Shown: piece by piece, positions 1 through 7,772 of the stretch
Layout of the letters: each line of letters begins with the position of its first letter
How positions within the stretch are numbered: the first letter of the stretch is position 1
Assembly: GCF_900143285.1 (NCBI RefSeq)
Contig: NZ_FRDN01000004.1
Coordinates: 313,878 to 377,877, forward strand
DNA length: 64,000 nt
Direction of reading: 5' to 3'
Source of the DNA: Desulfitobacterium chlororespirans DSM 11544
GTDB lineage: Bacteria; Bacillota; Desulfitobacteriia; Desulfitobacteriales; Desulfitobacteriaceae
Translations under genes and position numbers: made by a program
Notes under the pieces: generated by a model
What the model was told of the DNA's origin: nothing
The model's input: the letters and a program-made list of their open reading frames with translations, nothing else
Databases searched by the model: none

Positions 1-254
1 AGGTAGTCTTTGGCCAGCCCCTCCGTATGGATAAAATCCTGAGCGGTTTTGTCAAACCAGTGCATATCACCGTTGCATACCACCAGGGAAGCCCTCTCTC
101 CGGCAACCAAAAGCGCAAGGGCCTTCAACGCCTCCGGATTGCCGTATATCCCTCCGGCCACGTAAAGGGTATCCCACCGGCCCCAGGGCTCCGCTTCGAA
201 AAGCTGCGGCGTCAGGGTATAATCGGTTGGACAGCTTCTTCCCGCCACGATCAT
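1..254 (-). CDS. Metallophosphoesterase-like protein, 3' end cut by window edge
   Basis: The first 84 or so residues of a protein whose C-terminus lies outside the window. It begins MIVAGRSCPTDYTL and contains a VVCNGDMHWFD stretch. A short hydrophobic strand followed by N-G-D and then H is what the metal-binding core of calcineurin-like phosphoesterases looks like, so I call it a phosphatase-like protein with moderate confidence. The ATG is preceded in frame by a TGA, which fixes the start at or after position 254. A weak GGAG lies 13 bases upstream. It follows the small membrane protein and the BioB-like radical SAM gene in the same direction and is probably the last known member of that operon. 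Confidence 0.55.
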   Translation of the reverse strand, partial: MIVAGRSCPTDYTLTPQLFEAEPWGRWDTLYVAGGIYGNPEALKALALLVAGERASLVVCNGDMHWFDKTAQDFIHTEGLAKDY

Positions 255-305
255 TGCTCAGTCACGCTCCTTCCCTTCGCCCCAAGCCCCGGCAGCTTCA
301 TAGTC

Positions 306-575
306 TCACAAGCCCAGTTCCCTTTCCTTCGTTTTGCTTATGGAAGCAATCAGGCCGGGAAGAACATACCCCAAGGTGCACAGAATAAGGCCATAGAGGT
401 TTACTGCAAGCAAAAGAGCATTTTCACCGGTCCCAATTCCCAAATGTTGGGGAATTATACCTACCGTAAAGGCAACACCGAGGGCGATGCCAATCCAAAA
501 ACTCAAGTGAAACCCTAACCGTGTCGGCTTAATTATGCCATGTAGGATAAAGATCGGTGCCAGCCCCATGACCAT
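306..575 (-). CDS. Small membrane protein, about 89 residues
   Basis: A hydrophobic protein with about three predicted membrane segments: around residues 2-16, 23-42 and 52-78. It has a charged C-terminal tail (SKTKERELGL). I do not recognise the family. The ATG is 15 bases from a GGGAG, longer than ideal. The reading frame is open upstream only to the TAG that ends the radical SAM gene, which lies in the same frame, so the two genes are separated by a single in-frame stop and 18 bases. It probably works with its neighbours, but no function can be assigned from sequence. Confidence 0.6.
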   Translation of the reverse strand: MVMGLAPIFILHGIIKPTRLGFHLSFWIGIALGVAFTVGIIPQHLGIGTGENALLLAVNLYGLILCTLGYVLPGLIASISKTKERELGL

Positions 576-593
576 AGCGGGAATACCAACTCC

Positions 594-1583
594 CTACTGT
601 TGGAAAATAACCGATGGTCCTTCATGGATCTCCCAGCCGGCTTCCCGGAGTTCTGCCCGGCGTATCCCGACATTATCACCTTTTACAGTATTGACCTCCG
701 TATCACGGGGGTTTGAGCCAGCCTCGGCAAAAGCCAGATTGACCCCGGCCATGGCACCTATCCCATGCTCCCCGCAGTGCCCTTTGACCTCATATCCCAA
801 TGCCAAAATTACAGCAGCCTGCACAGAAGCTATTTGCGCCGCGTTAAACTGACCGTGAACGGCCAAGGAAGAGCCGGGAATCTTTATACGCCGCCCTACT
901 CCGGCGTGGGCGGGCTTCATTGCCCGAATCAGCATGGTTTTTTCAATGATTTCATCCAGAGAATGCTCCGGCCCGATGGGTTCCACCGCCGTCCCGATTT
1001 CCAACCCTGCTTTAAGCGCTGCAGTTATGGTTTTCAGTCTGATCCTTGGCTCGATCTCCGTCTCCCGGCCTTCTCCCATGTGCATCACATGGTAAATTCC
1101 CTGAAAACCTGTTTTTTTCAGAGCCTGGGCTTCCTCATCTCCGAAATCGTCGATATTGGCAATCAAAGGAGTTTCCGGCTTCAGCTCCCTTTTGACTTCA
1201 CGGGCAATCTTCAAATAATCCGCAAAAGCATACCGTGCTGTAGCCATCAGGAAAATAGCATTAGCCCCTTCTTTCTCCAGGCTTAAACACCTGGAGACAA
1301 TGTCTTCCGCTGTCCGCACAATGGCTTCAGGAAAAACCTGATTCCTGGCTGCAAAAGAACAAAATGCACAGTTCTTCGGGCAGGGTCCGCAGTCAATTCC
1401 TACCTGACCATGCACCTCAGCCTTACTCTGGGACGCCCTTTCCACCATTTTGCGGGAAGCGGCGCAAAGCAGATAAGCTTCCTCCGCTAAGGAAGGGACC
1501 ATGAGCAGTTCTTTTAATTCTTCCGCCGTAATTTCTCCGCCTTCAAGAGCTTTTTTAATAATTTCACCAAGCTTTTGCTTCAA
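594..1583 (-). CDS. BioB-like radical SAM protein
   Basis: A radical SAM enzyme of the biotin synthase fold. The cluster-binding motif is CPKNCAFC (residues about 68-75), a Cx3Cx2C pattern, followed by a TIM-barrel body and a C-terminal region of the BATS type (GGHCGEHGIGAM-like Gly/Cys/His-rich loop near residue 267). Length is 329 residues, close to BioB. It is unlikely to be the housekeeping biotin synthase, because the neighbours are not biotin genes and the post-motif sequence is divergent. The start is a TTG nine bases after GGAGG. It sits 231 bp below the CobW GTPase gene. HmdB-like or other cofactor-maturation roles are alternatives. Confidence 0.8.
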   Translation of the reverse strand: MKQKLGEIIKKALEGGEITAEELKELLMVPSLAEEAYLLCAASRKMVERASQSKAEVHGQVGIDCGPCPKNCAFCSFAARNQVFPEAIVRTAEDIVSRCLSLEKEGANAIFLMATARYAFADYLKIAREVKRELKPETPLIANIDDFGDEEAQALKKTGFQGIYHVMHMGEGRETEIEPRIRLKTITAALKAGLEIGTAVEPIGPEHSLDEIIEKTMLIRAMKPAHAGVGRRIKIPGSSLAVHGQFNAAQIASVQAAVILALGYEVKGHCGEHGIGAMAGVNLAFAEAGSNPRDTEVNTVKGDNVGIRRAELREAGWEIHEGPSVIFQQ

Positions 1584-1814
1584 CCTAAATTTCCTCCAAA
1601 TTATCCAAATTAATTAATAACCCGAAGAACTTTCTGCTGCGGCTCAAAATTTTTCACACCTGAATTCTGTCTGGAACCGGGCTTGTTTGCTTCATGGAAA
1701 TTGGAATTTCTTTGACATAACATCCCTTTGGCATTTTTTTGCTTGCGGAGACTTACCAAATACTTATACAAACCGTTCACCTCCCGGCAATGATACAAAG
1801 CATGCCTTGCTTTA
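1584..1814. other. Spacer between CobW and radical SAM genes
   Basis: A 231-bp stretch with no convincing gene. A 62-codon open frame on the minus strand has no recognisable composition or strong ribosome binding site. I see no clear terminator, so the downstream genes could still be co-transcribed with cobW. Confidence 0.4.
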
Positions 1815-2906
1815 TTAGCCTACGATTGTCCCATATCTGTAGGTGGGATTAGGGCGTCCCGGTTTCAGGCATTTCAAAACGGCAATAGTGGCGGTGATCT
1901 TATCTGCCTGGGCCTTAGCAATCTCTTCTTTCACAATCCCCTCCAGTATATCCGGTTCCATCTGAACCCGGGCGTTCAAGGTCAATTGAGCCTTCTGTCC
2001 GGTGCCGGCGGATTCACGGATATCCAGGGAATCTTTCGCGCCGGTGATATTGCCGATGACATAACCTTTGTCCGTGGCAATCAGCAATTTCACATGGCCA
2101 ATAGCTGCATTGAGGCTGCCAAAACGGCTGCGCAGGGAATTCAGCAGGTTCCTGCCAAAAGTATCCCAATCTGCCCCTTGGCTCTGCAACTCGATGGTGG
2201 CATTCAACCAACCCAAAACCGCTTCTCCCTCTGCGTAAGTATCGTAATCCACTTCCGCCAGATGGGTCCCGGCCCCGGTGCGCTGCTGGGCCTCATGGAG
2301 CCAGGCTGCCAAACCCTCTCCTGTTTTGGCGCTGATGGCGTATACGGAAGCCAGCGGCCACTCCTCCGCCGTGCGCTTCTTCAGGATCTCCACCGCCAGC
2401 GGGGTTAACAAGTCCGTCTTGTTGATCAGGATCAAATCCGCTTCCCCAAGCTGTTTGCGCAGAATATAAGCGGCACTGGGGTGAAGTCCTGCCGTCCTGC
2501 CGTCCAGAATATCCGTCAGCTGCCGTGGGTCCACAAGCACGGTAAGGGGGGCAACACTGAGTTTATCCGCAAATTTTTCTTTTAACGGCTGCAGAATGGT
2601 TGCCGAAAGATCAGTGCAGCTGCCCACCGGCTCGGCGATAATAATGTCGGCTGGTTTATGGGCATTGACATGGTCAATCGCTTCGATAAAACCCGGAAAA
2701 TTGCAGCAAAAGCAGCTGCCGCTCACCTCCGACACTTCAGTGCCGGTTTGCTCCAGATAAACGGTATCCACCAGTTCGGAAGCCTGATCATTGGTAATAA
2801 GCCCGACTTTCCTGCCTTTTTGACTAAGCTGGCGGGCTAACTCTCCGAGAAGTGTTGTTTTTCCCGCACCTAAAAATCCGCCGACTAAAATCAGCTTGGT
2901 TTTCAT
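1815..2906 (-). CDS. CobW/P47K family GTPase (metallochaperone type)
   Basis: A G3E-family GTPase that delivers or inserts a metal or corrinoid into client proteins. Walker A GGFLGAGKTT lies at residues about 9-18, the metal-binding CxCC motif of the family (CFCC) at about 65-68, and the G4 motif NKTD near 155. The C-terminal half is the CobW-type domain, and length (about 363) is normal. I choose the second ATG, six bases after GAAGG. The client is unknown; candidates are the neighbouring BioB-like radical SAM protein or corrinoid proteins elsewhere in the region. Confidence 0.85.
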   Translation of the reverse strand: MKTKLILVGGFLGAGKTTLLGELARQLSQKGRKVGLITNDQASELVDTVYLEQTGTEVSEVSGSCFCCNFPGFIEAIDHVNAHKPADIIIAEPVGSCTDLSATILQPLKEKFADKLSVAPLTVLVDPRQLTDILDGRTAGLHPSAAYILRKQLGEADLILINKTDLLTPLAVEILKKRTAEEWPLASVYAISAKTGEGLAAWLHEAQQRTGAGTHLAEVDYDTYAEGEAVLGWLNATIELQSQGADWDTFGRNLLNSLRSRFGSLNAAIGHVKLLIATDKGYVIGNITGAKDSLDIRESAGTGQKAQLTLNARVQMEPDILEGIVKEEIAKAQADKITATIAVLKCLKPGRPNPTYRYGTIVG

Positions 2907-3009
2907 ACGCATCCTTCTTTCCGTTTATACTTGTCATCTTTTTCACGATTCAAGATAATTTTGATATTGCTGATTCGTTATCCAGTTACTGACTCTTTAT
3001 CCAGTTGAA

Positions 3010-3855
3010 CTAATTGAGGCTTGGGCTTACCCTCTCCGCTAATTCTTCTTCACAGCATTGGCTTTCGGTCTTTCTCATCAAAGGTTCCAGCACCCACGTA
3101 AAGAGGAGTCCGGCTGCCAGCCCGCCAAGCACAGGTGCCAGAATATAGACAAAGAAAAATCCGCCGGATTGATCGGGAAAAGCAGCAGCACCCCAGCCGA
3201 AAATCCACGCCACAAGACGGGGACCGAAATCCCGGGCCGGGTTCAAGCCGGCCTGAGTCAAAGGAGCAATCAAACAAAGAACTGAGGTTACCGTCAAACC
3301 GATAAACAGCGGAGCTAGGTTGTTGTCCGGTCTCCCCAGATTGCATCCTTCCGTCAGGGAAAAGATCATCAAGACCAGTAAAAATGTACCGACAATTTCA
3401 GCACCGATGGCCAGGGGCATGGAGACAACCGCAGCGCTCCCGGGCAGTTGATAATATTCTCCAAACATTTTCGCTATCGACATGGATTCAGGTGTACCGC
3501 GGACAATCTGCTGGGCGCTTTCCAAAGCAACGATGGAAGGATTAAAAAGAACATAGATAAGCAGCCCGGCACAAAAAGCGCCTAAAAATTGACCCATCAG
3601 ATAGACAGGCAATTTCTTGACCGTCATTCTTTTCGTGGCCACCATGGCCAGGGTGACTGCAGGGTTGAGGTGTGCGCAGGATAAATGACGGGTGGCATAA
3701 ATAGCTAAGCTGACGCCGATCCCCCATATGATCCCAATTTGCAATAAGCCGATATGGGAATTGAATAAGACCGATACGGCTACTGAACCGCACCCGAACA
3801 GGACTAACAAAAACGTACCCAATAGTTCACCGAGAAAATCACGTTGATATTTCAT
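3010..3855 (-). CDS. Aquaglyceroporin (MIP family)
   Basis: A six-helix membrane channel of 281 residues. Both pore loops are visible: HLNPAV near residue 62 and LNPARDFGPR near 204. The Asp after NPAR is the mark of the glycerol-facilitator branch, which passes glycerol and also arsenous acid, rather than the water-only aquaporins. The start ATG follows GAGGGAG with good spacing; an extension 24 codons upstream is open but runs through a short tandem repeat and lacks a binding site. Its position directly below an ArsM-like gene suggests movement of trivalent arsenic or methylated arsenic, an inference from context. Confidence 0.88.
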   Translation of the reverse strand: MKYQRDFLGELLGTFLLVLFGCGSVAVSVLFNSHIGLLQIGIIWGIGVSLAIYATRHLSCAHLNPAVTLAMVATKRMTVKKLPVYLMGQFLGAFCAGLLIYVLFNPSIVALESAQQIVRGTPESMSIAKMFGEYYQLPGSAAVVSMPLAIGAEIVGTFLLVLMIFSLTEGCNLGRPDNNLAPLFIGLTVTSVLCLIAPLTQAGLNPARDFGPRLVAWIFGWGAAAFPDQSGGFFFVYILAPVLGGLAAGLLFTWVLEPLMRKTESQCCEEELAERVSPSLN

Positions 3856-3885
3856 TGGCAAAACTCCCTCGTTGTTATTTAACCT

Positions 3886-3914
3886 TATAGACAATTGACC
3901 ATAGACAATTGACC
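3886..3914. repeat. Tandem 14-bp direct repeat
   Basis: Two adjacent copies of ATAGACAATTGACC lie in the spacer between the ArsM-like and aquaporin genes, a few tens of bases upstream of the aquaporin ribosome binding site. Function unknown; it may be a small slippage duplication. Confidence 0.8.
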
Positions 3915-3933
3915 AAGCGGCATCCATGTTCTA

Positions 3934-4908
3934 TCAGCAGCAGCAACCACCTCCTGAACCGCCATAATGATAAGTAGGAGCGGTCACCACCACATCCGGC
4001 CGATCTAACTGCCGAAAGTAAGCGGCTGTTTTCTGACACACCGGGTGGGGAATATCCCTCGGCACAATGCTGCCTTCGTCATCCCATAGCCGCTCTTTGC
4101 CGAAATAGATGATTGTTTCCCCGGCAAAAATACGGGCTCCTCCCTCAGGCACCGGTTGTTTATAGGCAACCAATTCCAGGGATTCCAGCAGGATATTTTC
4201 GGTTAAGGAATAACGCTCTTTATCTAAAAGCCGGTAGGGCCTGCGGGCTCTGATTTCAATGGTGCCAAACCCCGCCCCGCTGATTTGCTGCAGATAGTCC
4301 TCATAACTCAGCGCCCCGGATAAGCACATGGCCCGGAGACGTTCGTTGCGCCGCAAGTGCTCCGGTATGGGCTGCGCGGCAATTGGATCGGATATATAAA
4401 GCCGTCCCCCCGGCTTTAAAGCCCTGTGCATTTCCCGGAGAGCCCGGTTCAGGTCATCTCCCTCAAAAATATTAAAGAGGCAGTTTTGGGCAGCCACATT
4501 CACACTTTCATCCGCTACAGGAAGATCAAGGGCATCCCCTTCCCGTAAGTCAATAAAAGCGGATTGAAACCAGCTGTTGGCTTCCTCGGCAAGCTTAAAG
4601 TTAGAACGGGCTTTGGCCAACATTTCCGGCACTCGGTCCACGGCGATGACCGAGGCGGCCCGGCGGGTAAAATAAGCAAATTCCAGAGCCTCCATACCGC
4701 CCCCTACACCGACGTAGAGAATGGTGTCCTGAGGCTTGAGCTCCCCCAAATGAACCGTGGTGCCGCAGCCATAATTCATCTCGCTCATAGCCGTAGGTAC
4801 AGTCAGCCCGGGAAGATAACGGCTGGGTTGTGAGATGCAGCATAGGGAGGCCTGGGGTGTCAATGCCGCCTCTTTGTATAATTCGTGAGTGATCTTTAAG
4901 TAACTCAT
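3934..4908 (-). CDS. arsM: ArsM-like SAM methyltransferase with CCC tail
   Basis: A class I SAM-dependent methyltransferase of 324 residues. SAM motif I (ILYVGVGGGMEALEFA) is near residues 63-78, and the post-I acidic residue lies in VIAVDRV. Cysteines at about 23, 24, 48, 143 and 194 and a C-terminal GGSGGGCCC give the protein an arsenic-binding look. That glycine-cysteine tail is what I know from the arsenosugar-type ArsM branch. Known family members methylate arsenite. Neighbours support this: an aquaglyceroporin below, a ribbon-helix-helix regulator above, and an arsenosugar-type glycosyltransferase family member 22 kb away. Arsenic specificity is inferred, not shown. Confidence 0.75.
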   Translation of the reverse strand: MSYLKITHELYKEAALTPQASLCCISQPSRYLPGLTVPTAMSEMNYGCGTTVHLGELKPQDTILYVGVGGGMEALEFAYFTRRAASVIAVDRVPEMLAKARSNFKLAEEANSWFQSAFIDLREGDALDLPVADESVNVAAQNCLFNIFEGDDLNRALREMHRALKPGGRLYISDPIAAQPIPEHLRRNERLRAMCLSGALSYEDYLQQISGAGFGTIEIRARRPYRLLDKERYSLTENILLESLELVAYKQPVPEGGARIFAGETIIYFGKERLWDDEGSIVPRDIPHPVCQKTAAYFRQLDRPDVVVTAPTYHYGGSGGGCCC

Positions 4909-5013
4909 GGTTTTCCTGCCTTCTTTCTTTGTCTCATTTCAGTACAGCACAGTGGGTTACAGCGCATCAAAACTGTACACCGGCTCCGGGAATCCTGCCC
5001 AGAAGTTTGTCCA

Positions 5014-5337
5014 CTAGCTCAGTAAATTGTTATCACGATTCTCCCGGCTCAGGCTGACCCTGCGGTCAAAGACCTGATCAACCAATCTTACGGTCCGTTC
5101 CGTATTATCCAAGGATGGGAAAATAACATAGGATTTGATCGCGGCTTCGACCTGCTGACGGACCACTTTGGTTAACAGCTCGGTATTCTTTTCATAGACT
5201 CTTTCTGCCAATGCTTTGTTGATTAAATTCCGAACCGTATCGGATACGGTTTCTCCCCTTTTCTCGGCAATCCATTTGATTTGATCCACCATGGCTGCAG
5301 GCATTTTTACCGTGACAGATTTAAGTTCTGATCCCAC
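5014..5337 (-). CDS. Ribbon-helix-helix (CopG/Arc-type) regulator
   Basis: A 107-residue protein with an N-terminal ribbon-helix-helix fold (beta strand SVTVKMP, then helices through NLINKAL at about residues 6-45). A longer alpha-helical C-terminal part of unknown role follows. The start is a GTG eight bases after AGGAGG. It is the first gene behind a sigma-54 promoter at 5446-5461 and probably regulates its own operon, possibly in response to arsenic or to the substrate of the radical SAM branch. The C-terminal domain is longer than in plasmid CopG proteins, so a ligand-sensing role is possible. Confidence 0.72.
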   Translation of the reverse strand: MGSELKSVTVKMPAAMVDQIKWIAEKRGETVSDTVRNLINKALAERVYEKNTELLTKVVRQQVEAAIKSYVIFPSLDNTERTVRLVDQVFDRRVSLSRENRDNNLLS

Positions 5338-5445
5338 ATCAAATACCTCCTGATTTTCGTCTTACCGGCTAATTCCTTAATTATCAGCTTATTAAAGGAT
5401 ACTTACTGCTTTTTGTCTTACCGGTCCTTTCACACCAGAAACATA

Positions 5446-5461
5446 TGCAAGAAACATGCCA
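5446..5461 (-). promoter_or_regulatory. Sigma-54 promoter upstream of RHH/arsM operon
   Basis: On the minus strand this reads TGGCAT-GTTTC-TTGCA, with the invariant GG and GC ten bases apart. It lies about 110 bases above the GTG start of the ribbon-helix-helix gene. The sequence is almost the same as the promoter at 12285-12300. Confidence 0.8.
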
Positions 5462-5531
5462 ACTGCGGTCAAGTTCACAATTCCTTGTCTATCAGGCTTT
5501 TCCAGCCTTTTGTCCCGGGAGCGCCTGGCCT

Positions 5532-5547
5532 GATTATGTCTCAATAT
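5532..5547 (-). promoter_or_regulatory. Candidate activator site (ATTTTGAGACAAAAT-like)
   Basis: Minus strand reads ATATTGAGACATAATC, about 75 bases above the sigma-54 promoter at 5446. It matches the motif shared by other sigma-54 promoters in the window. Confidence 0.5.
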
Positions 5548-5589
5548 AGCAAAGGTTTTTCATAATGAAACTCCGCCCGGGTCAACCCC

Positions 5590-5613
5590 AGATTCGAACC
5601 CGGATTCGAATCT
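5590..5613. repeat. Perfect 9-bp inverted repeat
   Basis: AGATTCGAA, six bases, TTCGAATCT. It sits about 130 bp above the sigma-54 promoter and could be an operator or enhancer. The spacer-free core resembles a tRNA T-loop by chance, but no tRNA can be folded around it. Confidence 0.6.
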
Positions 5614-5652
5614 GACAACTCCTCTTGAGCAGAGGACCGGCAGATACCGACA

Positions 5653-5696
5653 GGGCCTGACGCACTACGTTATGAGCAACGTTTTGCATCAGGCCC
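5653..5696 (-). terminator. Hairpin downstream of the VWA gene, no U-tract
   Basis: Arms GGGCCTGA and TCAGGCCC enclose a smaller complementary ACGTTGCTCATAACGT core. It lies 55 bases beyond the stop of the VWA-metallopeptidase gene and probably ends or stabilises that transcript. No T-run follows on either strand, so it is not a textbook terminator. Confidence 0.45.
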
Positions 5697-5698
5697 GT

Positions 5699-5761
5699 TT
5701 CATTCAGGTGTCTATATGCTTCATTCAGGTATCTATACTCTCATCAGGTATCTATACACTC
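5699..5761. repeat. Three imperfect 20-bp tandem repeats
   Basis: Three consecutive units of the form TTCATTCAGGTATCTATA, with small changes, run up to the stop codon of the VWA-metallopeptidase gene; the last unit enters the coding end. No known function. Confidence 0.7.
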
Positions 5762-7113
5762 ATTTGAATGACTTTGGCCCAATCCGGGGCTGTTCCATCT
5801 CCTGACAACACGACGATGACCTTCATTCCTTGCGGCGGCTGCTCCGGCCATGCTGTATAACCGTCGGTCAATACGATTCCCACCTGGGGCAACGGCCTCA
5901 GCCTCGATACACCTTCCAGGCCGGCTCTCATATCTGTTCCGCCACCGCCGGTAAGCCGGATTTGCTCCGGACGAAACACCCTGCGGCAGGATTGAACCGT
6001 ATGATCCACGGCCAGGACCCGAACTCCTTCTTGCCGGCCCAAGGCTTTAAGAATGCCGGAAATCTCGGCAAGAGTCCGGGCCAGCATCGGATCGGATATA
6101 CTGGCGCTGGTATCCGCTATGATGGCAACCGCCGGCACAGGCCGCCGCATGGAGGGCAAAATAACCTCTCCCTGGCCAACCTTTCCCTGGCGCCGGGAGG
6201 GGCGGCTGTAAGAATAATCCGTGGCTCCTGCCGTATCCGCTACAGTGGAGCGGATTGCCGAGGCAAGCTGTTTTTTCCAGTCGATCTTGGGGCGGAGTTT
6301 TTCCTCAGCCCACCGTACCAAATGTCCGGGAACCTTTCCCTGCCCTCTGACATGCTCTTCGATTTGATTGGCCACATCCCGCCGGATCAGCTCTCCTTCC
6401 ACCGGGCTGATCCCGGATGTTGAGCCTTTGCCGGGGGGCTCCTCCTCCCAAGGGGCCCTTTGACCTGTTGCACAGGAACCGCAGCGGCCTGAACCAGGTA
6501 TAGGTAAGTCCTCATCTTTATAACTTGGACTGTTTTTCTTCACCGGAGTCTTCTCCCCCTGACCATCCTTCTCATGTGTTCTATCCGCAGCATGAGTATC
6601 TTTGCCATTCTCATCATGGGAATGGCCGGGGCTGTTACCTTGATCACTCTCCTGCCCGGGTGCATCCGTTTGTTCATTCTTGGGGGAGCCGTCTGCAGAC
6701 TTTTCCTGGCCCGCCAATGCTGTATAGTACTCCTCGGCAAGCAGATTATCCGGCAGACCGATGGATTGAGGGGTAACCGGCTGCACCGGAAATTTGACCC
6801 CTTCACGGATCAGGTCATCGTTGATTTCCGCATCAGCAGCCAGATTGCTTAATTTAGGATTAAAAGATTTCATTCGCTCCGGATGATCCCGAAGCAGATG
6901 ACAGATCTCATGGTAAAGAACTCCTCCCATTATTTCCGGGGGCCACTGAGACAAAACTCCAGGATCATAATAGAGCCGCCAATACATATCCACGGCCAGA
7001 GTCCCCAAGCCCGGCTTCGCTACCGATCGGAGAGCCCAGGCGGCAGAAGCCAGATAGGGACGCTCTTTGATCAGGCGCAGGCGGGCCGCCTGCAATTCCT
7101 GCGGAAAAGTCAC
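5752..7113 (-). CDS. VWA-like / metallopeptidase-domain protein
   Basis: About 453 residues in three parts. The N-terminal part has a zinc-protease HExxH (YHEICHLLRDHPER, near residue 90). The middle is low-complexity and hydrophilic, rich in Asp, His, Lys and Gly (about 140-220). The C-terminal domain resembles VWA (AIIADTSASISDPM near 335, a D-x-S-x-S-like MIDAS). This is the DUF2201-type architecture that accompanies MoxR ATPases. I choose a GTG start inside a GTGA overlap with the preceding gene, ten bases after GGAGG. With the MoxR gene it probably forms a chaperone that loads metals or remodels a client; the client is unknown. Confidence 0.78.
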   Translation of the reverse strand: MTFPQELQAARLRLIKERPYLASAAWALRSVAKPGLGTLAVDMYWRLYYDPGVLSQWPPEIMGGVLYHEICHLLRDHPERMKSFNPKLSNLAADAEINDDLIREGVKFPVQPVTPQSIGLPDNLLAEEYYTALAGQEKSADGSPKNEQTDAPGQESDQGNSPGHSHDENGKDTHAADRTHEKDGQGEKTPVKKNSPSYKDEDLPIPGSGRCGSCATGQRAPWEEEPPGKGSTSGISPVEGELIRRDVANQIEEHVRGQGKVPGHLVRWAEEKLRPKIDWKKQLASAIRSTVADTAGATDYSYSRPSRRQGKVGQGEVILPSMRRPVPAVAIIADTSASISDPMLARTLAEISGILKALGRQEGVRVLAVDHTVQSCRRVFRPEQIRLTGGGGTDMRAGLEGVSRLRPLPQVGIVLTDGYTAWPEQPPQGMKVIVVLSGDGTAPDWAKVIQMSV

Positions 7114-7772
7114 GCCATAAACACCTCCAGGCATTTTAAGGCTTCAATGGTTTCCAGGAGTCCGGAAGAATCACCGGCCCGACAGGCACCTGTTGGCAAG
7201 CTGTTTTCATCCGCCGTGATTTTCCGGGTTTCTTCCCTCTGCCTGCTCATCGTTTCCTCCAGATTGGTTGAAGCTTTGTCTAAGCCATAAAAAGGCAGGT
7301 ACCCCGGAAAAAAGTAAGTGTAGCGATAGTTTTTGAGTTTCGGCAGAAAAACCGGAGGATAGTTCTCGATAACCTTTTTCAGAAGGGGGGCAGCATCCTC
7401 TGCCCAGATAGAAAAGGAGTGAATCCGGCTGTCGGCAATACTGATCCGTGATGAGCAGACAGGCTTATCCTGTTTAATGGTATAAAGGCGATACTCTTCG
7501 CCCCCCTCTTGATTAAGGCAGACTTCTGTCTTCCATAAACCGGGACGTTGGCGATGAATCGTTTCAAGTTCTTCAACCCAGCCTTGACCCAGAGTGATTT
7601 TAAAAACCACATAGATAAGATAGGCCGGCAGATTCGAACTTGTGCTGTTATAGAAATCCAGTCTGGGTTCATGGCCGGCCCCCATGCCCACGATGACCCG
7701 GCCACATTTATAAATTTTCGAGGCATTCTCCGCCCAGGGAAGGTTTTTATAAGGGGTGGCTGAAGAGTTCAC
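7110..7772 (-). CDS. Unknown protein between MoxR and VWA genes
   Basis: A soluble protein of about 220 residues that I do not recognise. It has an early MGAGHEPRLDFYNS region, aromatic-rich strands in the middle (YRYTYFFPGYLPFYGLD) and a helical C-terminal end. Its GTG start overlaps the TGA of the MoxR gene as GTGA, and its own stop overlaps the start of the VWA gene in the same way. Three-gene translational coupling implies a fixed-ratio complex. It may be an adaptor specific to this MoxR system. Confidence 0.7.
   Translation of the reverse strand: MNSSATPYKNLPWAENASKIYKCGRVIVGMGAGHEPRLDFYNSTSSNLPAYLIYVVFKITLGQGWVEELETIHRQRPGLWKTEVCLNQEGGEEYRLYTIKQDKPVCSSRISIADSRIHSFSIWAEDAAPLLKKVIENYPPVFLPKLKNYRYTYFFPGYLPFYGLDKASTNLEETMSRQREETRKITADENSLPTGACRAGDSSGLLETIEALKCLEVFMA

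Noticed and set aside
1610-1798. 62-codon minus-strand open frame
   Set aside because: No convincing ribosome binding site, family or composition; treated as spacer.
5585-5640. tRNA-like sequence (GGTTCGAATC-type T-loop)
   Set aside because: No cloverleaf, anticodon arm or acceptor stem can be drawn; explained by the TTCGAA palindrome.
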